A DNA stretch of 41,422 bases from CAZSLZ01 sp964607865 (GTDB lineage Bacteria; Vulcanimicrobiota; JAJTBE01; CAZSLZ01): assembly GCA_964607865.1 (NCBI GenBank), contig CAZSLZ010000008.1, positions 1 through 41,422 of the forward strand, in the 5' to 3' direction. A model generated the notes under the pieces. The model ran no database searches, was not told the origin of the DNA, and saw nothing but the letters and a program-made list of their open reading frames with translations. A program made the position numbers and the translations under genes. Of this stretch, positions 1-7,116 are shown piece by piece. How positions within the stretch are numbered: the stretch's first letter is position 1; the number at the start of each line of letters is the position of its first letter.

Positions 1-264
1 CACTCCGCTGCCGCCAATGGCAGCGTGGAAACCCTCCTGTATTTGCTGGATAAGGGTTTTGAAGTTGATGTAAAAAGCAGGGATGGCGTAACGCCTTTGC
101 ATAAAGCTGCGGAGCTGGGCCAGTTGGAAACGGCAGAAATTCTGATCGAGAAAGGCGCCCAGGTAAGCGCAAAAACCGATGCGGGTAAGACTCCCCTGGA
201 CTTTGCCAGAGAGGGAAACCATACCTCTATGGTGAAATTTCTGGAAGAAAAAATGAAGAAATAG
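1..264 (+). CDS. Ankyrin-repeat protein, C-terminal fragment (5' end outside window)
   Basis: The frame is open from base 1, so the true start lies outside the window; the GTG at 25 is internal. The visible 87 residues hold about two and a half ankyrin repeats, recognisable by GVTPLHKAAELGQLETAEIL and by a second TPLDFAREGNH unit. Ankyrin repeats bind proteins, and nothing here tells the partner. The product ends in a short charged helix rich in Lys and Glu. No catalytic domain is visible in this fragment. A terminator-like hairpin follows within 20 bases, so this is the last gene of its transcript. The protein at 5280 also begins with ankyrin repeats, but the two segments are separate genes. 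Family assignment is secure; function is unknown. Confidence 0.85.
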   Translation, partial: HSAAANGSVETLLYLLDKGFEVDVKSRDGVTPLHKAAELGQLETAEILIEKGAQVSAKTDAGKTPLDFAREGNHTSMVKFLEEKMKK

Positions 265-281
265 GAATTATGAACAGGCGA

Positions 282-312
282 AAGGGGCTGTCCCAAAAGG
301 ATAGCCCCTTTA
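282..312 (+). terminator. Hairpin terminator, GGGGCTGTCC family
   Basis: AAGGGGCTGTCC pairs with GGATAGCCCCTT across a CAAAA loop, with one G-U pair, just after the ankyrin gene. The T-tract after it is short. Nearly the same hairpin is found at 15068, 23142, 28341 and 34641. Confidence 0.7.
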
Positions 313-350
313 TGTTTTCCCGTAAATAACCAAATTTTGTCATGCGTGGT

Positions 351-520
351 TTCGAAGAAACCGCGGCAATCTCAATTTAGATCTTGTTTGTTACCAACCC
401 ATTTACCTGAGGGGTACAGAGATCACTACGCATCCTGCGGATGCCCGTGATGACGAATCATGTGTAGATTTCGTTTTTTTCCTTGAACAATTGTTGAAAT
501 TTTCTGGTAATCAGTAAAAT
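351..520 (+). repeat. Composite intergenic repeat, copy 1
   Basis: Two modules lie here. The first, GAAACCGCGGCAATCTCAAT from about 358, reappears inverted at about 6930 and in part at 14994. The second, from 393 to about 520, holds CCATTTACCTGAG, then CTACGCATCC, then GTGATGACGAA. It is shared with 6908-7040 (inverted), 28243-28314 and 41205-41338. Its last 60 bases, including GTGTAGATTTCGTTTTTT, match only the 41205 copy. No gene is visible between 265 and 621; this repeat and two hairpins account for most of that stretch. Confidence 0.75.
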
Positions 521-552
521 ATTGAGGTTGTATCATCCAGTAAATAAAAACA

Positions 553-598
553 AAAAAGAAACCGTCATATCAATATTTTTCGAATGACGGTTTCTTTT
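553..598 (-). terminator. Terminator of the encapsulin operon
   Basis: AAAGAAACCGTCAT pairs with ATGACGGTTTCTTT around a 15-base loop. Flanking A and T runs would let it work in both directions. It lies about 25 bases past the encapsulin stop codon. Confidence 0.8.
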
Positions 599-621
599 AG
601 TTTTATTAAGATATATGGGTA

Positions 622-1413
622 TTATCCATTCAGGACCATTATAGCTTTGGGGTTTGTAACTCTCAAAGCCAGGCTTTCCGAGATGGTGAATTCCACCTGA
701 TCTTCGGCAGGGCCGGTGAAGCCTATGAACATATCCTGACCCAGCACTATGGAAACATACTGTTCGCCAGAAGCCAACAATACACCGCCTTTTTTAAGTA
801 CGGGGGCTTTGTAAATTCCATCGGTTACGATGGTTTTGAGATGTTCCATTTCGGTACCATGCCCCCGGGGATAACGCCGATACAACTGATTGTATCTTTC
901 CGGTGATAATGCCATGGTATAGGGGCCATGGAATCCGGCCTCATCGAGTTTGGTAACAGCATTTATTATATCGTTGGCAGCTGCTCCCACATCTTCCCAT
1001 TTCATAAGGGACACCTTATTGGCTCCCTTGATATTCAGCAGTCCGGAAGCATTCTTTTTGCCATTGAATATTATATCATCTTCACTCCGGGCGCACCAGA
1101 TTGCAGCTTCACTTACGGAGCTGGTATCCAGGGGGACGCCTTCGTGTTCGAATGCTGCCAGGTCTCTCTTATTGAGGGTAAAGTTGCGGTTAATGTATAG
1201 AACCGGAAGTACGGAAGACATGGAAATACCTTCTTCAATCTCTTCATCTTTAAGAGGAACCACTTTCAAGCCCAGTCCGTAAGGGCCCTTGACTTTCAGC
1301 AGTTTTCTGCCCACCATCTGGCTTTTTGCCGATTCTATCATAACGTTATCAATAAGATGCCAGGCTTTATTATCAAAAAAGGCATCATCACGTGTCAAAT
1401 ATTTATTTGCCAT
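622..1413 (-). CDS. Encapsulin shell protein (family 1, HK97 fold)
   Basis: This protein self-assembles into an icosahedral protein shell that encloses a cargo enzyme in the cytoplasm. The 263-residue length matches family 1 (linocin M18-like) encapsulins. Family-like segments include the N-terminal MANKYLTRDDAFFDNKAWHL, the central ARSEDDIIFNGK and the C-terminal QVEFTISESLALRV. The start at 1413 is chosen because AAGGAGG sits at the right distance; a longer frame reaches 1518 but would overlap the upstream gene by about 100 bases and adds a non-homologous basic stretch. The start lies only two bases after the cargo stop codon, so the two are translationally coupled. The cargo next door is ferritin-like, so the compartment probably stores iron or handles oxidative stress. 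The shell assignment is firm; iron as the stored metal is inferred from the cargo. Confidence 0.95.
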   Translation of the reverse strand: MANKYLTRDDAFFDNKAWHLIDNVMIESAKSQMVGRKLLKVKGPYGLGLKVVPLKDEEIEEGISMSSVLPVLYINRNFTLNKRDLAAFEHEGVPLDTSSVSEAAIWCARSEDDIIFNGKKNASGLLNIKGANKVSLMKWEDVGAAANDIINAVTKLDEAGFHGPYTMALSPERYNQLYRRYPRGHGTEMEHLKTIVTDGIYKAPVLKKGGVLLASGEQYVSIVLGQDMFIGFTGPAEDQVEFTISESLALRVTNPKAIMVLNG

Positions 1414-1415
1414 TA

Positions 1416-1766
1416 TTATTCCTCCTTCAAAGAACCGATTGAACTCTCTGATTCTATCCTGGAGGCGTTCAGTTCTTCCATCATTTCGTTTACTTCTTCT
1501 ATTCCGTTGTTCAGCCACTTATCTTCATCGCCGGTCAGGACTTGAAGCAACCTCTGGAACTCGCCCACGTGCTCTCTTTCTTCATTGGCAACATCGATGA
1601 GGACTTTTTTTGCCAGGGGGTGATCGGTGGCGTCGGCGTGGGCCATATAAAGATGAATAGCTTCCTCCTCTGCAGCCACGTTCAACCTGATTGCTCTTAC
1701 GAGCTCTTCTTTAGTCAGTTTTCTTTCCGGAACTTTGCCAGAAAATGGGTTTACAAATTCAGGCAT
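1416..1766 (-). CDS. Encapsulated ferritin-like cargo protein (EncFtn-type)
   Basis: This is a 116-residue helical protein with the EncFtn pattern: AAEEEAIHLYMAHADATDH carries the first carboxylate ligands, and EEREH carries the Glu/His pair of the second helix. In EncFtn proteins two such subunits pair to build a di-iron ferroxidase site that oxidises Fe(II) inside an encapsulin shell. The C-terminal tail ends in SSIGSLKEE, which matches the SxGSLxxG-like encapsulin-targeting peptide. It follows a linker of mixed Ser/Glu, as expected for a cargo tail. AAAGGAGG lies 7 bases before the ATG. The encapsulin gene begins two bases downstream. A ferritin-like rubrerythrin relative is the alternative, but the tail and the neighbour make EncFtn-type cargo much more likely. 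Confidence 0.92.
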   Translation of the reverse strand: MPEFVNPFSGKVPERKLTKEELVRAIRLNVAAEEEAIHLYMAHADATDHPLAKKVLIDVANEEREHVGEFQRLLQVLTGDEDKWLNNGIEEVNEMMEELNASRIESESSIGSLKEE

Positions 1767-1853
1767 AGTTTCCTCCTTTCATAGTTCAGCTTCGTTCTTT
1801 GTATTGCCTGTTTTTCCAGAAACGGAAGCTTTGATTATTTTCTTAATTTAAAA

Positions 1854-1881
1854 CAATAATAACCTTTAAAGGTTATTATTG
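1854..1881. promoter_or_regulatory. Perfect 28-bp palindrome between stress cluster and encapsulin operon
   Basis: CAATAATAACCTTTAAAGGT and its continuation form an exact palindrome. It begins 7 bases after the last gene of the stress cluster and lies 88 bases before the ferritin start. As RNA it forms a 10-11 bp hairpin followed by GTTTTAAATT on the minus strand, so it may be a weak terminator. As DNA it could be an operator. I cannot tell the two apart. Confidence 0.6.
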
Positions 1882-1888
1882 ATATATC

Positions 1889-2173
1889 TTATTTGGTTTT
1901 TGCATGGGTTTCTTCTTCGATATGGTTCAAAGCGTCTTTATATGCAATTTTCAAATCATCAATAGCTATATTCAGGCCTCTCTTCATATCGTCGGCAGCC
2001 TTGCCGCTCTGTTCTTTCAGTTTGTCAGCCTTAATCTGGGTTTCTTCAAATTTGTTTTTCAGTTCTTTTAGTTGTTGCTGTAACTCAACTTTGGCATCCC
2101 GGGAAAGGGATTCACCTTTCCGAGTCAATTCGTCAAGTTTTCTGCCAAAATCCTTGAGTTTCTGTTCCATCAT
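1889..2173 (-). CDS. Small coiled-coil stress protein, sll1863-like
   Basis: This 94-residue, highly charged, all-helical protein has no signal peptide or membrane segment. Heptad spacing is clear in the middle (LQQQLKELKNKFEETQ), followed by a SGKAADDMK turn and a second helix, LKIAYKDAL. The two-part layout, coiled coil then SGxAWxxLK-type motif then amphipathic helix, resembles the cyanobacterial sll1863 stress-protein family; that comparison is from memory. The Trp of the motif is Ala here. The neighbour at 2177 has the same layout and is a likely paralogue, as is the C-terminal half of the lipoprotein at 2508. AAGGGGG before the ATG lies inside the end of the upstream gene. Role unknown; probably a cytoplasmic structural or stress protein. 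Confidence 0.7.
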   Translation of the reverse strand: MMEQKLKDFGRKLDELTRKGESLSRDAKVELQQQLKELKNKFEETQIKADKLKEQSGKAADDMKRGLNIAIDDLKIAYKDALNHIEEETHAKTK

Positions 2174-2176
2174 AAT

Positions 2177-2491
2177 TCATGCCCCCTTGTTAGCGAAAGA
2201 TTTTTGAACAGCTTCATCTTCCTGCTCCCGCGCTTTTATAACATCATTCAGCGCCGAGGTATAGGAAAGTTTCAGTTTTTCAATAGCTGATGTAGCCTGA
2301 GGTTTCAAGGTATCCCACTTTTTACCGGTTACATTTTTCATTTCCTGGATCCGTTTCTCAGCTTCTACATATTTGTTATGAATATCTTCGAGTTTCTCTC
2401 TGAATTTCTGGTTATCCATGTCGTATTTTTCGCTTTCTGCGATAAGTTTGTCTATTTTTTCCCGATAATCACGCAATATTTCTTCTAACAT
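2177..2491 (-). CDS. Small coiled-coil stress protein, sll1863-like (second copy)
   Basis: A 104-residue charged helical protein without a signal peptide. It carries a long coiled coil (about residues 5-55), then VTGKKWDTLKPQ, then an amphipathic helix LKLSYTSALNDV. The same order occurs in the 94-residue neighbour and in the lipoprotein upstream, which supports gene duplication. The ATG at 2491 is preferred over a GTG at 2503 because AGGTGG lies 8 bases before it. Only three bases separate its stop from the next start, so the pair is co-transcribed. Family comparison as for the neighbour; the biochemical role is not known. Confidence 0.7.
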   Translation of the reverse strand: MLEEILRDYREKIDKLIAESEKYDMDNQKFREKLEDIHNKYVEAEKRIQEMKNVTGKKWDTLKPQATSAIEKLKLSYTSALNDVIKAREQEDEAVQKSFANKGA

Positions 2492-2507
2492 TTTTTTCAC
2501 CACCTGT

Positions 2508-3095
2508 TTATTCTGTTTTGGTTTCTGATTCAGTGGTTGTTTCTTTTTCTTCCGCAGGTTTATCAGCGTGTTTTTCTTTCATAGTTTCCTTGTCGCCGGA
2601 AACTTCTTTATCCATTGTCTGATATTCTTTATCTAGTTCTTCCATTGATTTCTGGACGTTCATTTTTGCCTTTTCCCAGGCTTCGCCAGTGGATTCCTGC
2701 ATCTTTTCAAGATTGTTGCCAATCTCTTTCTGCTGTTCTTTTAGAGCATCCAACTGAGGCTGAATTTCCTTCTGGGTTTCTTCGGAAGTTTCAGCTAACT
2801 GTTTTTCCATTTTGTTAATATTTTCACCCATCTTATCCAGTTCTTTATTGGCGGCTTCATAATATTCTTCGCTTTGTGCTTCAGTATAAGCTGCCAATGC
2901 AACCAGCGCTTCGCTTGTCTGTTCCTTTACCTCTTCAGCAGTTGGGGGTTCGGTTTCTGCAGGTGGTTCCATGGGTGTTTCCTCAACAACAGGGCTTTCT
3001 GCAGGGGTTTCGGGTTTCTGTTTCTGGGCGCAGGATGCAAAAATCATCAGGGCAAAAACTAAAACCAATGCAATTATAATTTTGTGTTTTTTCAT
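2508..3095 (-). CDS. Coiled-coil lipoprotein related to the two downstream genes
   Basis: The N-terminus is a clear type II signal peptide: basic MKKHK, a hydrophobic run and the lipobox FASC at residues 19-22, so the mature protein is lipid-anchored. A Pro/Glu-rich linker covers about residues 25-60. A long coiled coil from about 60 to 165 contains STGEAWEKAK, the same motif as in the two small cytoplasmic proteins. The tail is rich in Lys, Glu and Thr. AAGGAG precedes the ATG. It is reminiscent of envelope spacer or peptidoglycan-associated lipoproteins, but no OmpA-like domain is present. I infer an envelope counterpart of the cytoplasmic coiled-coil pair. Confidence 0.75.
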   Translation of the reverse strand: MKKHKIIIALVLVFALMIFASCAQKQKPETPAESPVVEETPMEPPAETEPPTAEEVKEQTSEALVALAAYTEAQSEEYYEAANKELDKMGENINKMEKQLAETSEETQKEIQPQLDALKEQQKEIGNNLEKMQESTGEAWEKAKMNVQKSMEELDKEYQTMDKEVSGDKETMKEKHADKPAEEKETTTESETKTE

Positions 3096-3130
3096 TTTAT
3101 TGTTCTCCTTTCTAAAATGACATATAAATA

Positions 3131-3796
3131 TTATTTTTTTACTAATAAATCATTATTAACCAATACAACACCAGGGGTAAACATTGTAATTTCTTCAGCG
3201 ATGTTTTTCTGGTATTTTTTCAAAACTGTGCCACTCAGGGTAACTTCACCGTTATCAACAGTAATTTGAATATTTGATGTATCAATATCCCTGGCTCTGT
3301 TCAAGGAACCGGATATTTTTTGGGCTATGGTTCTGTCTTGTAATTCTCTGCTGGGAACCACGGTAAGATTGTTCTGAATGCTGTTTACACCGTAAATACC
3401 CGAAATTTTCTTCTCAATTTCAGGCACTTTCCAATAAGAATCCACAACCCCTTTTAACTGAACATTACCGCCTTCAACTGAAACTTCCAAATACCGTTCA
3501 TCGAACCGGGTATCCCACGAAAGTGAATTTTCTATATGTTTTCTTATTTTCTCATCTTCAGGAATTTTCCTACCATGTTGGTAATTTATCTTCAGTTTAT
3601 TATTAATCACCATATTGCTGTCGGCAGATTTAATAATTTCAAGCACGGTTCTGAAATCATTGAAGCTGGGGACTTCTCCCTCAAGGGTAATGCTCCCCTC
3701 CTGAATTTTCATTCGAATATCTTTTTCATCTATCCGGGGGTCTTTTTTGAGTTCTTCATAAATATTTGTTTTAAGATTTTCATCCATTACAATCAT
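3131..3796 (-). CDS. Triple BON-domain protein
   Basis: Three BON domains follow one another at about residues 7-70, 76-148 and 150-220. Each shows the alpha-beta pattern ending in a glycine-containing beta hairpin: GSITLEGEVPS, GNVQLKGVVDS and GEVTLSGTV. BON domains (OsmY and its relatives) are small folds thought to bind lipid or other hydrophobic ligands; many are periplasmic. No signal peptide is visible here, so the product should be cytoplasmic or exported by another route. It begins three bases after the universal stress protein, with GGAAG as a possible ribosome site. A paralogue with the same three-domain layout lies on the other side of that stress gene. Confidence 0.88.
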   Translation of the reverse strand: MIVMDENLKTNIYEELKKDPRIDEKDIRMKIQEGSITLEGEVPSFNDFRTVLEIIKSADSNMVINNKLKINYQHGRKIPEDEKIRKHIENSLSWDTRFDERYLEVSVEGGNVQLKGVVDSYWKVPEIEKKISGIYGVNSIQNNLTVVPSRELQDRTIAQKISGSLNRARDIDTSNIQITVDNGEVTLSGTVLKKYQKNIAEEITMFTPGVVLVNNDLLVKK

Positions 3797-3799
3797 GCT

Positions 3800-4288
3800 T
3801 TACACTTCCAATTCATTTTTGGCTTTCAGGGGTTCCTGTATGGTAAGAACCGGGCGGGTAGCCAGTCGAATTACCTTTTCTGCCACCGAACCGAATATGA
3901 ATCTTCCCCATCCGCTGTGGCCATGGGTTGCAATTATGATAAGATCGACATCAGCTTCATCGGCCTTTTCCACTATTTCCTTGGCGGTATCACCCTGAAC
4001 CACCACGGCGATTGTCTTGTTTTTATTGGTTACATACTTTTTTCTGACTTCATCTAGCTTTTTTTTCGCCATTTTTTTTAATTCCAGCTGATAGGAAGGC
4101 ACATCAAAGGGTGTGGGTACGGGGGCTGCCGGAGAATAAGTGGCAGGAGCAATAGGAACCACATCGGTCACGTTAAGCAGAATTAACTGGGCATCAAAAT
4201 GCACCGCCAATTCATCGGCAGCTTTGAGAGCTTCCAAAGAAGGTTCACTGAAATCGATGGGGCATAATATTTTCTTAAAAGGAACCAT
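3800..4288 (-). CDS. Universal stress protein (UspA family), ATP-binding type
   Basis: A 162-residue protein with one complete Usp domain. It starts with the typical FKKILCPIDFSEPSLEAL strand and helix, and ends with HGHSGWGRFIFGSVAEKVIR, which fits the G-2x-G-9x-G-S nucleotide-binding pattern of ATP-binding members. A Pro/Ala-rich insertion sits between strand 2 and the next helix (about residues 44-65). Usp proteins bind ATP and are made under starvation, oxidative or energy stress. The gene is sandwiched between two triple-BON genes with very short gaps, an arrangement that suggests one stress regulon. GAGGT precedes the ATG. Confidence 0.93.
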   Translation of the reverse strand: MVPFKKILCPIDFSEPSLEALKAADELAVHFDAQLILLNVTDVVPIAPATYSPAAPVPTPFDVPSYQLELKKMAKKKLDEVRKKYVTNKNKTIAVVVQGDTAKEIVEKADEADVDLIIIATHGHSGWGRFIFGSVAEKVIRLATRPVLTIQEPLKAKNELEV

Positions 4289-4308
4289 TTTCTACCTCAA
4301 ATTTAAAA

Positions 4309-4998
4309 TTAAACACTGGCTTTCACGTATTGGGGAGCTTCGATTTTCAACTCGTTGTGAACGAAAGTAACACCCTTGGTAAGCAATGCAACCTGAAAAG
4401 CCTGCTGGGCAAGGTTTTTTGAAGGTAAAATGCCAGACAGTGTTACAACTCCGTTTTCCACTTCCACATCGACCAGATCGGAATCATCGCCGATGTTTCT
4501 TGCCAGGGCTGAAGTAATGTCATTGGCAATGGCCTGGTCTATTATGTCATGGGTGGGGACCACTGCCAGGTTGTTGGTAATGCCCACTATACCTTCAATT
4601 CCTGAGGCCAGGTCTTCTATTCTTAAAACTTTCCAATACTCATCCTGGGTACCTTCAAATGTAACCCAGCCATCCTTAACCGATATCTTGACGCTCACAG
4701 AATCAATATAGGTATCCCATTCCAATATCTGCTTTATATTATTCTTCAACTCACTGTCAGTGGGAAGATTGGTTTTACCCTCGTGGGTAACCTCCAGGTT
4801 GTTTATTACCATTTCCACTCCTGAAACATCCCAGGCATCCTGAAAGGCAGAGGTGCGGGCCAGATAATTATCGACTGTCCCGTTCAATGTGACTACAAAA
4901 TCTTTTACCTTTACGTCAATATTGGTGGAATCCACCCGGTTATCCCAGAATAATTGTTCTACAATATCTTTTTTTACTCTTTCGTCGGTTATTGCCAT
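4309..4998 (-). CDS. Triple BON-domain protein, first gene of the stress cluster
   Basis: Three BON domains lie at about residues 4-68, 75-148 and 150-220. Glycine hairpins are visible at VTLNGTVDN, WVTFEGTQDE and VTLSGILP. Domain two is close to domain two of the 3131 paralogue (both contain WDT, a DEYWKV/DSYWKV element and NNLxVVP). There is no signal peptide. The start at 4998 is chosen because AAGGAGTG lies 8 bases before it; the longer frame to 5028 has no such site and adds ten unrelated residues. As the first gene of the minus-strand cluster it probably carries the promoter, but I see no strong -35/-10 pair between 5014 and 5121. Confidence 0.88.
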   Translation of the reverse strand: MAITDERVKKDIVEQLFWDNRVDSTNIDVKVKDFVVTLNGTVDNYLARTSAFQDAWDVSGVEMVINNLEVTHEGKTNLPTDSELKNNIKQILEWDTYIDSVSVKISVKDGWVTFEGTQDEYWKVLRIEDLASGIEGIVGITNNLAVVPTHDIIDQAIANDITSALARNIGDDSDLVDVEVENGVVTLSGILPSKNLAQQAFQVALLTKGVTFVHNELKIEAPQYVKASV

Positions 4999-5279
4999 CC
5001 AACTCACTCCTTGCAAAATAGAATTCAATATTTACAACAGCATGAAAAAATAAAAGTTTCTTTTATGATTTTACTGAATTTTCAGAACCCGGGATGTTAG
5101 TTGGTTTGTTGAGATTATTTGATGATGATGTACAGAGATGCAATTTTAGAAAAACTTTTTCCAGCTTTTAAAGAACATAAAAGTAAGCCAGTTAAAGAAG
5201 CAAAAGACAGCATTGTTGCCTTAATTTAGAAGGATATAAGCTGAAGAAAAAAATATATATTAATATGAGGGAGTATGAT

Positions 5280-6839
5280 ATGTCCCAATTGCACAGGGCC
5301 GTTCTGGATGAAGATATTGAAGAGCTGGTTCACATTCTGGATAAGAATTCCAATGTTAACCTCTTTAATGTTAATAAATTAACTCCCCTTCACCTGGCTG
5401 TTTACCGGGATAATTTAGAGGCCACCAGAATTCTGCTGGCAAAAAACGCAAATTGCAATCTTTCTGATATAGATGGATTTACCCCCCTGGCAAGGGCTGT
5501 GGAGAAAGGTCATTCGGAAACAATCAAGATGGTTTACCAGAACCGTGATGATCTGAATTTCGGAGATAAAAACAACAGAACTTTATTACATATAGCGGTG
5601 GAAAAAAACCATGCTGAAATCGCCAGGCTGCTCTCCGAGCTGATGGGAGAATTAGATATTCCCGATGGCCAGGGAATAACCCCTCTGCAGAGGGCAATAA
5701 TGAACAGCCAGGCAGAACCAGGATGGTTCCTGGTCCCCGGATGCCAATTATCTTCAGCCGACACCTGGGGCAAGATACAGGGGGGCAAGGTGCCTGTTAT
5801 CGCCTATATAGTATGGGCTCTGGCGGAATCCGGTTATACCGGGCCTTCCCTCAACAAGGGAATTGGCTATATCAAAAAAAATATCGGCCAGTTTGAAGAC
5901 CCCTACGTTCTGGCTCTGGTTACCAACGCTCTGGCAACCATGGAACCTGAAAACCAGTTAACAAGAGAATTATTGGAAAAACTGAAGTCCAAGGCTGAAT
6001 TTACCAAAGACTCGGCATACTGGACACCTGGAGTGGCGACTGCAACTTATAGCACGGGCAGCAGCGCCAATATGGAAACCACTGCCATGGCAGCTTTGGC
6101 ATTCATGAAAGTAGAGGGTTATGAAGAGCTGGCAAACAAAGCTGTGAGTTATTTAGTTCAGAGCAAGGATTCCTTTGGGACCTGGTATTCAACCAAGAGT
6201 ACGGTTCTGGCGATGAAAGCTCTGTTAACTGCCCAGGAAAAAGCTGGTAAAAGTGTGGATGCCAGGGTAGAAATCATGGTTAACGGCGAAGCCAGCGAAA
6301 CATTCCAGATTGATTCAGAAAATTATGAACTTTTCCGCCAGGCTGATTTCAGCCATATAACCAGGCAGGGTTCCAATACTGTTGAAGGCAAGGGCGCCTG
6401 TTTCTACCAGGTAACCGCCCGGCATTATATACCCTGGAAACTGGCGAAACAGAATAAACATCTGGCAATTGAGGTAAAATACGACAGGACCCAGTTAAAA
6501 ACTGATGATCTCCTGACTTCTACTGTGACTGTAAAAAACAATACAAAAGCAGCCATGAAAATGGTAATGGTGGACCTGGGAATTCCTCCGGGATTTACCG
6601 TAATGACCCCTGACCAGGGTGAGTATGTGGGCGGAAAATTCCAGAAATACAATATGACTTCAAGGCAAATGATAATTTATGTTGATACCCTGAAAGCCGG
6701 CGAGGATTTAAAATTCAAGTACCGGCTGAAAGCCAGGTACCCCTTGCGGGCTAAGACTCCGGAAAGCAAAGCTTACCAGTATTACAACCCTGGCGTGGAA
6801 GACAAAGCCCAGCCAGTGACCCTGGATGTGAAGGAATAA
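5280..6839 (+). CDS. Ankyrin repeats fused to C-terminal alpha-2-macroglobulin domains
   Basis: Residues about 1-155 are four to five ankyrin repeats (NKLTPLHLAVYRDNLEATRI, DGFTPLARAV, NRTLLHIAVEKNH). From about residue 165 the protein changes to the end of a bacterial alpha-2-macroglobulin: the later helices of the thioester-domain barrel (SSANMETTAMAALAFMK, STKSTVLAMKALLTAQ), a CUB-like strand region (FYQVTARHYIPW) and the C-terminal receptor-binding-like domain (LGIPPGFTVMTPDQGEY, AYQYYNPG). The bait region, the thioester motif CxEQ and the signal peptide are absent. Full bacterial family members are about 1500-2000 residues and are exported to the periplasm. GAGGGAG places the start at 5280, not 5265. 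This may be a real domain fusion, a relic of a rearrangement or an assembly join. Confidence 0.85.
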   Translation: MSQLHRAVLDEDIEELVHILDKNSNVNLFNVNKLTPLHLAVYRDNLEATRILLAKNANCNLSDIDGFTPLARAVEKGHSETIKMVYQNRDDLNFGDKNNRTLLHIAVEKNHAEIARLLSELMGELDIPDGQGITPLQRAIMNSQAEPGWFLVPGCQLSSADTWGKIQGGKVPVIAYIVWALAESGYTGPSLNKGIGYIKKNIGQFEDPYVLALVTNALATMEPENQLTRELLEKLKSKAEFTKDSAYWTPGVATATYSTGSSANMETTAMAALAFMKVEGYEELANKAVSYLVQSKDSFGTWYSTKSTVLAMKALLTAQEKAGKSVDARVEIMVNGEASETFQIDSENYELFRQADFSHITRQGSNTVEGKGACFYQVTARHYIPWKLAKQNKHLAIEVKYDRTQLKTDDLLTSTVTVKNNTKAAMKMVMVDLGIPPGFTVMTPDQGEYVGGKFQKYNMTSRQMIIYVDTLKAGEDLKFKYRLKARYPLRAKTPESKAYQYYNPGVEDKAQPVTLDVKE

Positions 6840-6862
6840 ACCGGAAATTAATTTGAAACAGA

Positions 6863-6896
6863 AGAACTGATTAGCTCCAATCAGTTCTCTTTTTTA
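6863..6896 (+). terminator. Rho-independent terminator after the ankyrin fusion gene
   Basis: AGAACTGATT pairs perfectly with AATCAGTTCT around AGCTCC, followed by CTTTTTTAT. It lies about 25 bases after the stop codon. Confidence 0.9.
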
Positions 6897-6907
6897 TATA
6901 ACTTTGG

Positions 6908-7040
6908 TAAATGGGTTGGAAACCAACCCGATCCAAATTAAGATTGCCGCGGTTTCTGCCGTTTGCCTTCGTCATCACGAGCATCCGTAAGGATGCGTGG
7001 TGATCTCTGTATCGCTCAGGTAAATGGTTTTTAACCAATC
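6908..7040 (-). repeat. Composite intergenic repeat, copy 2 (inverted)
   Basis: Read on the minus strand it has CCATTTACCTGAGCGATACA, CACCACGCATCC and CTCGTGATGACGAA, then GAAACCGCGGCAATCTTAAT. These are the two modules of copy 1 in a different order. It fills most of the gap before the transporter gene. Confidence 0.75.
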
Positions 7041-7116
7041 TGCTGCAAACTAAAACTGTTATAATCAGTTGTTAAAAAATGGTTTAAAACTGTTTACAAC
7101 GAATTTATAGACTAAG

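Noticed and set aside
928..1282. Plus-strand ORFs opposite the encapsulin gene
   Set aside because: They are antisense shadows of a well-supported gene and have no ribosome sites or family features.
1416..1518. Upstream extension of encapsulin to 1518
   Set aside because: It would overlap the cargo gene by over 100 bases, adds a non-homologous basic leader, and the ATG at 1413 has a strong ribosome site.
5122..5229. Short 35-codon ORF beginning with three Met codons upstream of the ankyrin fusion gene
   Set aside because: No ribosome site, no recognised domain and ordinary chance length; it may be a gene remnant but I cannot support it.
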